Positions 4,824 through 12,951 are shown, counted from the stretch's first letter. The stretch: DNA of 20,444 nt from DAOTMI01 sp964605545 (GCA_964605545.1 CAZSCX010000008.1:1-20444); one strand, 5' to 3'. The notes: generated by a model from the letters alone, not told the origin. Made by a program: numbers and translations.

Positions 4824-6587
4824 ATGTCCGAAAATAACTCTTTATCTCCTCTCCGTCATTCTTGCGAACACGTTTTGATGCAAGCAATGCAAAGACTCTA
4901 TCCCAATAAATTTTTAATGGCCATGGGCCCATCCACCGATGACTGCTTTTATTTTGATTTTGAACCACTCGGTGATTTCAAAATTTCCGATGAGAATTTT
5001 CCCGAAATAGAGGCTGAAATGGCCAAAATAATAAAAGAAAATTTGCCAATAAATAGGGAAGAAATAAACAAGGATGAAGCCAAAAAACTATTTGCCGACA
5101 ATCCCTACAAACTTGAATGGTTAGAGAATATTGATAAACCAATTATTTACAAAACGGGAAAAGACTTCGTCGATTTGTGCAGTGGACCCCATATCGAATC
5201 AACCGGCAAAATTGGCACCTTCAAATTACTTTCCATCGCCGGTGCCTACTGGCATGGTGACGAAAAAAATAAAATGTTAACCAGAATTTACGGCACCGCT
5301 TTTGACACTCAAAAAGAACTGGATGAATATTTACACAATCTGGAAGAAGCCAAAAAACGCGATCACCGTAAATTAGGCCGCGAATTGGAGATTTATTTTT
5401 ATGATGATGAAGTTGGCCCAGGCCTACCTCTTTGGTTGCCAAAAGGCGGCATAATCATAGAAGAATTGGAGAAACTAGGCAAAGAAATGGAAGCCAAAGC
5501 CGGTTATGTCCGTGTCAAAAGCCCCCACATCAGCAAAGAATCATTGTTCTTAAAATCAGGACACTTACCTTATTACGCCGACTCTATGTTTCCTCCAATG
5601 GAAATTGATGGAGAAAAATATTATCTCAAACCAATGAACTGTCCTTTCCACCATAAAATTTTTGGTAGTAAGCCAAGATCTTATCGTGATTTACCCATTC
5701 GACTGGCTGAATATGGTACATGTTATCGTTACGAAAAAAGTGGCGAATTGTTTGGTTTAATGCGAGTTCGCTCAATGCAAATGAATGATGCCCACATTTA
5801 TTGTTCCGAAGAACAATTCGAAGAAGAGTTTATGGCTGTCATAAATCTTTATCTAGAATACTTCAAAATTTTCAATATCGATAAATATGTTATGCGTTTA
5901 AGTATTCATAGTAAAGAAGGTCTTGGTAAAAAATATGTCGACAATGAATCTCTTTGGCTAAAAACCGAAGAAATGATCCGCACTGCCATGAAAAACAAAA
6001 AAATTGATTATACCGAAGTTGCCGATGAAGCCGCTTTTTATGGACCAAAAATTGATGTTCAAGTCTGGAGTGCTATCGGCCGCGAATTTTCCTTGGCAAC
6101 CAATCAAGTCGATTTTTCTGTTCCCGCCAAATTCGGACTTGAATTTAATACCGCCGAAGGCAAAATGGAAACACCCCTCTGTCTCCATCGTGCTCCTTTA
6201 AGTACTCATGAACGCATGGTTGGTTTCTTACTCGAACACTTCGCTGGAAATTTTCCTGTTTGGCTTTCACCACTACAAGCAATTATCATTCCCATTACTG
6301 ATAAACAACAAGATTATGCCATTAAGTTAGGTAAAATTTTAGAAGAAAATGGTATTAGATACGAAATTGATGATAAGGCAGAAACCATGCAAAATAAAAT
6401 TAGAAATGCCACTGCTCAAAAAATTCCCTATATGTTAATTGCCGGTGGCAGGGAAGCCGAAAGCTCTGATATGCAAATATCCGTACGTCAACGTGATGGG
6501 GTCGATCTAAAAACAATGCCGTTACAAGATTTTATTAAGGCAATTTCCACTCAAATTAGCACACGGAGCCTGAATTTGATAAAATAG
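4824..6587 (+). CDS. thrS: Threonyl-tRNA synthetase without TGS domain
   Basis: Charges tRNA-Thr with threonine in the cytoplasm. At 587 aa it is about 55 residues shorter than E. coli ThrRS. The missing part is the N-terminal TGS domain: the protein starts almost directly with the editing domain motif RHSCEHVL (about residues 11-18) and its partner CSGPHI (about 118-123), both needed for hydrolysis of Ser-tRNA-Thr. The class II catalytic core shows MNCPFHH (zinc Cys, about 272), YRYEKSGELFGLMRVRSMQMNDAHIYC (motif 2 and the zinc His), and PLCLHRAPLSTHERM (last zinc His and motif 3). The anticodon-binding domain occupies about 485-575. It heads the translation cluster. Its stop lies just after the -10 box of infC. 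Confidence 0.96.
   Translation: MSENNSLSPLRHSCEHVLMQAMQRLYPNKFLMAMGPSTDDCFYFDFEPLGDFKISDENFPEIEAEMAKIIKENLPINREEINKDEAKKLFADNPYKLEWLENIDKPIIYKTGKDFVDLCSGPHIESTGKIGTFKLLSIAGAYWHGDEKNKMLTRIYGTAFDTQKELDEYLHNLEEAKKRDHRKLGRELEIYFYDDEVGPGLPLWLPKGGIIIEELEKLGKEMEAKAGYVRVKSPHISKESLFLKSGHLPYYADSMFPPMEIDGEKYYLKPMNCPFHHKIFGSKPRSYRDLPIRLAEYGTCYRYEKSGELFGLMRVRSMQMNDAHIYCSEEQFEEEFMAVINLYLEYFKIFNIDKYVMRLSIHSKEGLGKKYVDNESLWLKTEEMIRTAMKNKKIDYTEVADEAAFYGPKIDVQVWSAIGREFSLATNQVDFSVPAKFGLEFNTAEGKMETPLCLHRAPLSTHERMVGFLLEHFAGNFPVWLSPLQAIIIPITDKQQDYAIKLGKILEENGIRYEIDDKAETMQNKIRNATAQKIPYMLIAGGREAESSDMQISVRQRDGVDLKTMPLQDFIKAISTQISTRSLNLIK
6577..6585 (+). promoter_or_regulatory. Extended -10 promoter of infC
   Basis: TGA-TAAAAT (6577-6585), 8 nt before ATG 6594, located inside the last codons of thrS. 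It predicts that infC-rpmI-rplT-pheS-pheT can be transcribed separately from thrS. Confidence 0.65.
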
Positions 6588-6593
6588 ACACCA

Positions 6594-7112
6594 ATGCACC
6601 AATATTATCGAATCAACCATCAGATTACCGCACCGAATGTGCGTCTAATTGACGAAACCGCCAAACAAATTGGTCTGGTCACTATTCAAGAAGCCAGACA
6701 ATATTCTATGGATACCGGCCTGGATTTAGTCGAAATTGCCCCCAAGGCTGTTCCTCCCGTTGTAAAACTTATTTCTTATTCCAAATTTAAATATCAGGAA
6801 GCCAAAAAACTTAAAGCTGAAAAAAAAGGCAATAAAGGCGGTGAATTAAAAGAAATTCAAATGACACCCTTCATCGGTCAAAAAGATTATGAAGATAGAG
6901 TCAAAAAAACCCAAAATTTTTTATCTACTGGAAATAAAGTCAAATTAAGTATAAAATTCCAAGGTCGGCAGATTTCTCACCAAGAGTTCGGCTATAATTT
7001 ACTTAATAAATTTAAAACCGATCTGTCCGAATTTGCTACTCCAGAAGGAGACGCAAAATTAATGGGAAAAAGATTATTCCAAATCTTTTCACCAATTAAA
7101 AAGAAAATTTGA
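6594..7112 (+). CDS. infC: Translation initiation factor IF-3
   Basis: Binds the 30S subunit, checks start-codon pairing and prevents premature subunit joining. The 172-aa product has the IF-3N domain (YYRINHQITAPNVRLID, residues about 4-75) and the IF-3C domain (about 85-172) with KEIQMTPFIGQKDYEDRVKK and VKLSIKFQGRQISHQEFG. Length is near the normal 175-180 aa. The start is ATG, not the AUU seen in E. coli that allows autoregulation. With a leaderless mRNA, the classic IF-3 control through its own start codon would not apply in the same way. The gene is followed by rpmI after 2 nt. Confidence 0.96.
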   Translation: MHQYYRINHQITAPNVRLIDETAKQIGLVTIQEARQYSMDTGLDLVEIAPKAVPPVVKLISYSKFKYQEAKKLKAEKKGNKGGELKEIQMTPFIGQKDYEDRVKKTQNFLSTGNKVKLSIKFQGRQISHQEFGYNLLNKFKTDLSEFATPEGDAKLMGKRLFQIFSPIKKKI

Positions 7113-7114
7113 CT

Positions 7115-7327
7115 ATGAATAAAGTAAAAAAGAATCAAAAACTAAAAATTAGAAAATCTATTCGCAACCGTTTTGAAGTTACCAAAAATGGTACCGTTTT
7201 GCGCATGTCTGCTTTTGATAGACATTTAAGACGCAACAAATCTAAAAAGCAATTGCGCCGACTCAAAGGTAAAAAACACGTCCTCGGACGCTTTGCCATT
7301 AAAATCAGAAAATTATTAGGTAAATAA
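7115..7327 (+). CDS. rpmI: 50S ribosomal protein L35
   Basis: Small basic ribosomal protein of 70 aa. KSIRNRFEVTKNGTVLRMSAFDRHLRRNKSKKQ corresponds to the L35 core (K-R-F-K-V-T-G-T-G-K-V), and the usual MPKMKTHKGAAK start is replaced by a divergent Lys-rich N-terminus. I start at ATG 7115, 2 nt after the infC stop; a TTG 6 nt upstream overlaps infC and is not needed. Its place between infC and rplT confirms the identity. Confidence 0.93.
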   Translation: MNKVKKNQKLKIRKSIRNRFEVTKNGTVLRMSAFDRHLRRNKSKKQLRRLKGKKHVLGRFAIKIRKLLGK

Positions 7328-7331
7328 AATT

Positions 7332-7673
7332 ATGCGCGTAAAAACAGGAACTGTCAGAAAACAACATCATAAAAAAGTCTTAAAAAAAGCTAGCGGATTT
7401 TGGATGACCCGCCACAAGCGTTATAAAGTTGCTCACGAAGCTGTCATGCACGCCGGCCGCTATGCCTTTATTGGTCGTCGCCTACGCCGACGCGATTTCC
7501 GTAAACTTTGGATTGTCCGTCTCAATGCCGCTCTCCGTCCTTTTTCTTTAAGCTACAGCAAATTCATCAAAATGCTTAAAGACAATAAAATTGAATTAAA
7601 CAGAAAAATGTTATCCGAAATTGCCATTCGCGATAATAATACTTTTAAAAGTATCGTTGATTCGGTAAAATAA
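7332..7673 (+). CDS. rplT: 50S ribosomal protein L20
   Basis: Binds 23S rRNA and is needed for early 50S assembly. The 113-aa product has the conserved N-terminal RNA-binding tail (MRVKTGTVRKQHHKKVLKKA, G-F-W-M-T-R) and the globular part AFIGRRLRRRDFRKLWIVRLNAALR. Length is normal. It starts 4 nt after rpmI; a weak TAGGT lies about 11 nt before the ATG. I see no L20-binding leader structure upstream of infC, because that gene has almost no leader. Confidence 0.97.
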   Translation: MRVKTGTVRKQHHKKVLKKASGFWMTRHKRYKVAHEAVMHAGRYAFIGRRLRRRDFRKLWIVRLNAALRPFSLSYSKFIKMLKDNKIELNRKMLSEIAIRDNNTFKSIVDSVK

Positions 7674-7676
7674 GGC

Positions 7677-8630
7677 GTGGACGATTATCTCCAAAAAATT
7701 GCCAATTGTAATAATTCATCGGAGTTAGAAAAACTTCGCATAGAACTATTAGGTCGCAATGGTATTATCAATAAACTATTCTCTGATATAAAAAATCTCC
7801 CCGTCGAAAAACGCATAGAATTAAATAAATTAAAAAAAGACATCGAATCCGCCTTTTCTCAAAAACAATTCGATAACATTGATAATTGCAAATTGAAAAT
7901 TGAAAATTCCACCTATGGCCATCTCCACCCACTAACTCAAACAGAAAACCAGTTAAACAAATTATTTCGGTCTTTGGGATTTTCTATTTACGATTCACAA
8001 CAAATTGAAACCGACGAATTTTGTTTTGAACGTCTAAATGTCCCTAAAGATCATCCTGCTCGTGGTATGCAGGATAGTATTTATATTAAAGAACCAGAAA
8101 TTTTATTGCGCACTCAAACATCGTCTATTGAAGCCAGATTGTTGGCTGAACAAAAACCACCATTCAAAGTTGTCGCTCCAGGTGCTTGCTACCGAAACGA
8201 AAAAGTAAATAAATCTAACCATTTTGTTTTACATCAATATCAAGGCGTCGTTGTTGATAAAAATGTTACCATGAAAGATTTATTCGGAACCTTAAATTTA
8301 ATGTTTAAAACTCTTTATGGTCCCGATGTTATTATCCGTTTCCGCAACAAATATTATCCCGAAGTTGAGCCAGGTGTTGGCCCCGATATGCAATGTTTCG
8401 TTTGCCACGGACTTGGCTGCCCTACCTGTAAAGGCGCCGGTTGGATTGAAATGGGTGGTGCCGGCATGATCCATCCAAAAGTCCTAAAAATGGCTAATAT
8501 CGATCCAAAACAATGGCGAGGCTTTGCTTTCGGACTAGGCCTAGATCGCTGGACTATGGCAAAATTTAAAATTAAAGACATTAGAACTTTATTGGGAGGA
8601 AATTTGGCTTACAAACCAAATGAATTATGA
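7677..8630 (+). CDS. pheS: Phenylalanyl-tRNA synthetase alpha subunit
   Basis: Catalytic subunit of the alpha2-beta2 enzyme that charges tRNA-Phe. At 317 aa it is slightly short. A helical hairpin (about 1-65) with LLGRNGIINKLFSDIKNLP leads to a short linker made partly from a heptamer DNA repeat, then the class II core. The core includes YGHLHPLTQTENQLNKLFRSLGF, LLRTQTSSIEARLL, the HQYQGVVVDK region, and the C-terminal GMIHPKVL and RGFAFGLGLDRWTM. A Cys4 element (C240-x2-C243, C248-x2-C251, CFVCHGLGCPTCKGAGW) in the core may bind zinc; similar clusters occur in some other bacterial PheS proteins. The start is GTG 7677, 3 nt after rplT. It shares an ATGA overlap with pheT. Confidence 0.96.
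   Translation: MDDYLQKIANCNNSSELEKLRIELLGRNGIINKLFSDIKNLPVEKRIELNKLKKDIESAFSQKQFDNIDNCKLKIENSTYGHLHPLTQTENQLNKLFRSLGFSIYDSQQIETDEFCFERLNVPKDHPARGMQDSIYIKEPEILLRTQTSSIEARLLAEQKPPFKVVAPGACYRNEKVNKSNHFVLHQYQGVVVDKNVTMKDLFGTLNLMFKTLYGPDVIIRFRNKYYPEVEPGVGPDMQCFVCHGLGCPTCKGAGWIEMGGAGMIHPKVLKMANIDPKQWRGFAFGLGLDRWTMAKFKIKDIRTLLGGNLAYKPNEL
7884..7908 (+). repeat. Heptamer tandem repeat within pheS
   Basis: AATTGCA, AATTGAA, AATTGAA, AATT: a 7-bp unit repeated about 3.6 times inside the coding sequence. Because 7 is not a multiple of 3, each unit is read in a new frame. The stretch falls in the PheS linker between the helical hairpin and the catalytic core. Confidence 0.75.
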
Positions 8631-10270
8631 AAATAGTTTTCTCTCAATTAAAACAATTTTTACCGGACCTAAAAGTCGATGCCAAAACCATTGCCAATGA
8701 TTTGACTTGGATCGGTCACTTTTGTGATGGCTTTGAAGAAAAAAACGGTGAACAAATAATTTCTCTAGAAATTAGATCAAATAGGGGAGACTGTTTGGGC
8801 TATCTTGGCCTTGTCCGTGAATTATCAATTCTTTACGATATAGACCTCATCATTCCAAAATTTAACCTAAAATTTGGCATAAACACTTTACCTATAAAAA
8901 TAGAATCTAAAGACGTAAAGAGAGTTAAAGCCATTAAAATAGAAAATATCACTGTCGCTGATAGTGATATAAAAATTAGAAATTTCCTTGCCCTTCACGA
9001 AATTAATTCTATCAACAATATTGTCGATTTTACCAATTACATCATGTTGTTATACGGTATTCCCTGTCATGCATTTGATGCCGATAAGTCTACCGATAAT
9101 TTAATTTGGAAGAATACTACCAGCGATACCCCTTTCACCACACTAGACAGCACCAAATTGATGCTGCACCCAAAAACCTTAGTTATCAGCAATAACATAA
9201 AACCTCTTTGTTTATCTTTTATAGGAGGCAAAGATTCCGGAGTTACTACTAACACCAAAAATATAATTTTGGAAATGGCCATTTATAACAATATCCGTGT
9301 CGGTATTGATTCCAGAAAATTAAAAACCATTACCGAAGCCAGTATTCGTCTTGATAAAGAACTCCATACTGATTTGATTGATACAGCTTTTAATCATCTA
9401 ATCAACCTCATCGATTCATCAGAAAAATCAGAAATATTTGATTATTATCCAGAGCCCGTAAAACCAAAAAATATTACTCTAAATATTGATCCATCCGAAA
9501 TCGCCGGCATTTCAATACCTAAAGATTTTATTGAAAAAATAATTTCTCAAATTGATATTAATCATCGAACTGATATAGAGTCAGAAATCGATTTAATCGA
9601 AGAAGTGATCAGATTTTACGGTTTTCAAAAAATTCCCTCCAACGAACCAATCAAATCCAATATTCTCGACGACATTACTCCCCAAATTCTAAAAAATATT
9701 GAAACCTTAAAAACAGATTTGGTAAAAAAAGGATTTTCTGAGGTTAGAACTATGCCTCTTACCAATAAAAAATATGAAAATTCTATTGCTACCCAAAATA
9801 GTATTAATTCAGAAATACCATATCTTAGAACAAACTTAACTGATTCACTTAAAGAACAAATTGATATTTATAATCGTTTCAAAATTCCCTTAACACCAAT
9901 TTTTGAAATCGGCAAGATATTCTATTTAGAAAACCATAAATACATAGAAAAATATTCTCTTTGTACTTTTGATGGTGAATTTAAAGAAATTATCATTGAT
10001 GATTCCAAAAAAGAACACCAATCTCTTCCCGACACTTTTTTTAATGCTTACGAAATTACCTCACAAATAATTTGTCTTGATGCCAATTTGGTTTCCGATA
10101 AATCGGAAGAAGAATTAATTGAATTTTACAAAAAAGAAATAGGGGATATCCTTTGGAATATTTCAGTTATCGACCATTATCAAGATAAATATACTTTCCG
10201 GGTCTGGTATTTCAACTGCGATTCCACCCTCGCCAAATCCATCCACCTCAAAACCTTTAATTTAAATTAA
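8627..10270 (+). CDS. pheT: Phenylalanyl-tRNA synthetase beta subunit, reduced form
   Basis: Partner of PheS; carries substrate recognition and editing. At 547 aa it lacks about 250 residues of the usual 800. The N-terminal EMAP/OB tRNA-binding insertion is gone: SLEIRSNRGDCLGYLGLVREL follows soon after the start. The B3/B4 editing region is present (about 90-240, INNIVDFTNYIMLLYGIPCHAFD), as is the ITEASIRLDKELH motif. The B5 domain seems internally shortened, running directly from FIEKIISQ to IDINHRTDIESEIDLIEEVIRFYGF. The catalytic-like core (about 330-490) follows. The C-terminal FDX-ACB domain is short and weak (about 495-547, ending near YTFRVWYFN). The frame is intact throughout. It starts by ATGA overlap with pheS. 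Its stop abuts the stop of the convergent penicillin-binding protein gene. Confidence 0.92.
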   Translation: MKIVFSQLKQFLPDLKVDAKTIANDLTWIGHFCDGFEEKNGEQIISLEIRSNRGDCLGYLGLVRELSILYDIDLIIPKFNLKFGINTLPIKIESKDVKRVKAIKIENITVADSDIKIRNFLALHEINSINNIVDFTNYIMLLYGIPCHAFDADKSTDNLIWKNTTSDTPFTTLDSTKLMLHPKTLVISNNIKPLCLSFIGGKDSGVTTNTKNIILEMAIYNNIRVGIDSRKLKTITEASIRLDKELHTDLIDTAFNHLINLIDSSEKSEIFDYYPEPVKPKNITLNIDPSEIAGISIPKDFIEKIISQIDINHRTDIESEIDLIEEVIRFYGFQKIPSNEPIKSNILDDITPQILKNIETLKTDLVKKGFSEVRTMPLTNKKYENSIATQNSINSEIPYLRTNLTDSLKEQIDIYNRFKIPLTPIFEIGKIFYLENHKYIEKYSLCTFDGEFKEIIIDDSKKEHQSLPDTFFNAYEITSQIICLDANLVSDKSEEELIEFYKKEIGDILWNISVIDHYQDKYTFRVWYFNCDSTLAKSIHLKTFNLN

Positions 10271-12946
10271 TTACGTTCCACCTGGCATCACACTAATTGT
10301 CGGTGCAATGGTAATACCAATCATCGGTGTCGCTGTCGGCAACGGTCCACTCCAAGGCATATTCACTCCAATCTTTATCTCTTCACTATCAAAATTTCCG
10401 TTTTTATCTTTCGCTTCCACTTTTAAAGTATAAGTCCCATCGGCCAAAGTAATTTTTCCCTCAAATGGTTTTTCCGAAAAATTTAATTTTTCACTACCAT
10501 TTGCCCATACCCTTACTTCGGTAATTTTGTTAACCGAACTAGTTTTTATTTTTACATCAAATTCACCACCAAGTGTTTGTTCATTTCCCGGCGTTTCAAA
10601 ATCAACCGTTACCATACCATCGCTTCTACAATAATCAGACGGAGGATAATATTTATCCCGATCCGTTTGTTCTAATATCCAAGCGTCAATACCAGCCTGA
10701 CAATTCGGACAATCTTCTTTCAATCGAATATATTCCTTTTCCTCATAATTACCATTATTTACATCTTCTGGCGTCGCCAAACCACTTTTTCCCCTACATA
10801 CCTTTAATTTTAAATGGATAGGATCTTGGGTTTTCGGTTGCATACCATCAATAAAATATGATGTTTTTGCCGGAAAACCATCATGAGCCGCATAACCAGA
10901 TATACGATCGGAATCCATTGAAATTATTTTATCGGGAATTGGAAAATCTTCTTTATTTCTATTTGGCAAAGCACTCAACATTATTCTCCTCCAAATTGGG
11001 GAAGCTCCAGAAATTCCCGAAGCCACTTTTCCCATTGGGGAATTATCATTATTGCCCACCCAAACATCAACCAACAAATTTGGAGTCCAGCCAATTGTCC
11101 AATTATCTCTTTTATCATTAGTCGTTCCTGTTTTCACCGCTACTTGATATCCGGAAACAGAAAGACCACTACTATTTCCAAAAGTAATTTCTCTTGCCGA
11201 ATTATCAGACAAAATATTTGAAATTAAAAATGCTTCTTGTGGTGTCAGCACTTGCTTTCCCGCAATCGGTTTAAATTCTTCCAGCACTCGGCCATCCCTG
11301 TCTTGAATTTTCAAAATACCTGTCATCTCCACTTTTTTCCCGCCATTGGCAAAAGCACAATAAGCCGTTGCCATCTCTGACATTTTCACTTCACCACCTC
11401 CCAAAGTAACCGACAAACCAAATCTTGATAAATTCTCTTTAGTTGGTTGTAAAGTTGTAATTCCCATTTCATAAGCCTGTCTCAACATATTTTCTACTCC
11501 CACCCAATAAAGCATCTTTACCGCCACTGTGTTGATTGAATTACCCAAAGCATTTCTAATGGACATTGGTCCATTATATTTACCACTATAATTTTGCGGC
11601 TCATAATCCTTAGTTTGCCCTGGTGTCGCCGGAAATTTCACGGCTGCATCGACAATCATACTTTCCGGTGTCCATCCTTTTTTTAAAGCCGTCACATAAG
11701 TCACCGGTTTAATAGATGATCCGGGTTGTCGTAAACCCTGAGTTACGACATTAAAATTTCCATCTGTTTTATCTGAAAAATAATCTCTTGATCCAACCAT
11801 TGCCAAAATCTCCCCCGTCCTTGGATCTAAAACAATTGCCGCTCCATTGGATATTCCCAATTTTTCCGACTTATCAATTTCTTCACTAACAATTTTTTGG
11901 GTTTCTTTCTGTATTTTGGCATCCAGAGTTGTCGTAATTGTCAAACCTCCGATTTCAATAGCTTCCTCGCCATATTTTGCCGCAATTTCATCTTTAATAT
12001 AATTTAAAAAATGCGGTGCCAAATTTTTATCTTTATTCTCAAAAAATTTATAATTTTTAGCCTTTTCAAAAATTGCATCTCCCTCTTCTTTTGTCATATA
12101 CCCATCTTCGACCATTCTTTCAATCACGTGTCTTGTCCTATCTACATAAGCAGTCGGTGTCTTGGAAAACGGTGAATAAACACTTGGTCTTTGAGGCAAA
12201 CCAGCCAAAATCACCGATTCAGTTACATCCAAATCTTTTACTTCCTTACCAAAATATTGCTCAGCACCACTACCTACTCCCCAAGCGGCACCACCATAAG
12301 GCGCCTCATTTAAATACATCAACAAAATTTCATCTTTACTATACTTTGCATCGATTTGAACCGCCAAAATAAATTCTTTTATCTTTCTATTAACTGTCCT
12401 TTCGTTTGATAATAAAACATTTTTTACCAATTGTTGGGTTAAAGTCGAGCCACCAGTTATCCTTCCCATGGTAAAAAAATTCTTAATAATTCTTAATGGT
12501 GTTAATGGATCAAAACCTTTATGTTTATAGAAATCTTTATCTTCTACCGCAATTGTCGCTTTTTTCAATGCCTCCGGCATATCTTCCCATGCTACCGGCG
12601 TTCTCTTTGTGTCATTATACAAATCAAAAATTACTTCGCCATTCCTATCCAACACCTGACTGGAATAACCCTCCCTTCGTACCACCTTTGTCGGCGTCGG
12701 TAAATCCTTCGAAAACCAAATAAATAAAACTATTAAAGATACAATCGAAAAAACCAACAATACCGAAAAAACAGCAAAAAACCAATACCAAAATCTTTTT
12801 GTATAAATTTGATTTTTTAATTTTCTCATCTTGCCAAGGAACTTAGTAGCGGCGTCAGTAAAAAAGCCAATAAGGCGATAAAAAGGATGACTTTTTCTAT
12901 TTTTTTCCAAGTTTTTTTCTTGATTTTCATCATTTAATGATAACAT
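10271..12946 (-). CDS. Class A penicillin-binding protein (PBP1A-like)
   Basis: Bifunctional peptidoglycan synthase, inner-membrane anchored, 891 aa from ATG 12946. After a polar N-terminus and one transmembrane helix (about 52-78) comes the GT51 glycosyltransferase: E135-D in VEDKDFYKHKGFD, GGSTLTQQL (165-173), RKIKE (E191), and DEILLMYLNEAPYGG. The transpeptidase has SSIK (S410, K413), SIN (470-472) and KTG (605-607). Beyond it lie a Cys-containing segment (CRGKSGL, EDCPNCQAG, DYCRSDG), an Ig-like beta domain (about 785-865), and a Pro/Thr tail. The start is uncertain: a -10 box downstream of ATG 12946 would exclude that codon, and ATG 12829 (852 aa) is a good alternative, only about 12 residues before the membrane helix. 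It is divergent from recG by 5 nt and converges with pheT with no gap. Confidence 0.93.
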   Translation of the reverse strand: MLSLNDENQEKNLEKNRKSHPFYRLIGFFTDAATKFLGKMRKLKNQIYTKRFWYWFFAVFSVLLVFSIVSLIVLFIWFSKDLPTPTKVVRREGYSSQVLDRNGEVIFDLYNDTKRTPVAWEDMPEALKKATIAVEDKDFYKHKGFDPLTPLRIIKNFFTMGRITGGSTLTQQLVKNVLLSNERTVNRKIKEFILAVQIDAKYSKDEILLMYLNEAPYGGAAWGVGSGAEQYFGKEVKDLDVTESVILAGLPQRPSVYSPFSKTPTAYVDRTRHVIERMVEDGYMTKEEGDAIFEKAKNYKFFENKDKNLAPHFLNYIKDEIAAKYGEEAIEIGGLTITTTLDAKIQKETQKIVSEEIDKSEKLGISNGAAIVLDPRTGEILAMVGSRDYFSDKTDGNFNVVTQGLRQPGSSIKPVTYVTALKKGWTPESMIVDAAVKFPATPGQTKDYEPQNYSGKYNGPMSIRNALGNSINTVAVKMLYWVGVENMLRQAYEMGITTLQPTKENLSRFGLSVTLGGGEVKMSEMATAYCAFANGGKKVEMTGILKIQDRDGRVLEEFKPIAGKQVLTPQEAFLISNILSDNSAREITFGNSSGLSVSGYQVAVKTGTTNDKRDNWTIGWTPNLLVDVWVGNNDNSPMGKVASGISGASPIWRRIMLSALPNRNKEDFPIPDKIISMDSDRISGYAAHDGFPAKTSYFIDGMQPKTQDPIHLKLKVCRGKSGLATPEDVNNGNYEEKEYIRLKEDCPNCQAGIDAWILEQTDRDKYYPPSDYCRSDGMVTVDFETPGNEQTLGGEFDVKIKTSSVNKITEVRVWANGSEKLNFSEKPFEGKITLADGTYTLKVEAKDKNGNFDSEEIKIGVNMPWSGPLPTATPMIGITIAPTISVMPGGT
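12826..12930 (-). CDS. Possible small membrane peptide overlapping the PBP start (out of frame)
   Basis: A 34-codon ORF in another frame than the PBP. It starts at ATG 12930, exactly 6 nt after an extended -10 (TGTTATCAT, minus 12945-12937), as predicted for a leaderless gene here. The product begins MKIKKKTWKK and continues as a hydrophobic stretch (VILFIALLAFLLTPLL), like a small single-pass membrane peptide. Its TGA (12828-12826) overlaps the internal PBP ATG 12829 as ATGA, which would allow translational coupling. Against it, codons such as CTG-ACG-CCG are uncommon in this window, and the overlapping PBP frame has more typical codons. Treat as a candidate only. Confidence 0.35.
   Translation of the reverse strand: MKIKKKTWKKIEKVILFIALLAFLLTPLLSSLAR
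12937..12946. promoter_or_regulatory. Bidirectional -10 region of recG and the PBP gene
   Basis: The decamer ATGATAACAT (12937-12946) gives TGA-TAACAT on the plus strand, 5 nt before the recG ATG 12952. On the minus strand it gives TGT-TATCAT (12945-12937), with start expected near 12930. It is the exact reverse complement of the decamer ATGTTATCAT at 1429-1438, where another divergent pair is split. The recG direction fits the window's pattern well. The PBP direction would start transcription inside the annotated PBP coding sequence. Confidence 0.55.
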
Positions 12947-12951
12947 AAGAC

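Noticed and set aside
4824..6587. Possible N-terminal truncation of thrS by a frameshift
   Set aside because: No TGS-like sequence exists in any frame upstream; the preceding DNA is a separate gene with its own promoter.
8627..10270. PheT as a pseudogene
   Set aside because: The frame is uninterrupted, it is coupled to pheS, and core motifs remain; other proteins here are shortened in a similar way.
10573..12723. Several plus-strand ORFs within the PBP gene
   Set aside because: They are rich in His, Pro and Leu as expected for antisense of a coding sequence, have no promoter or ribosome binding site, and overlap a well-supported gene.
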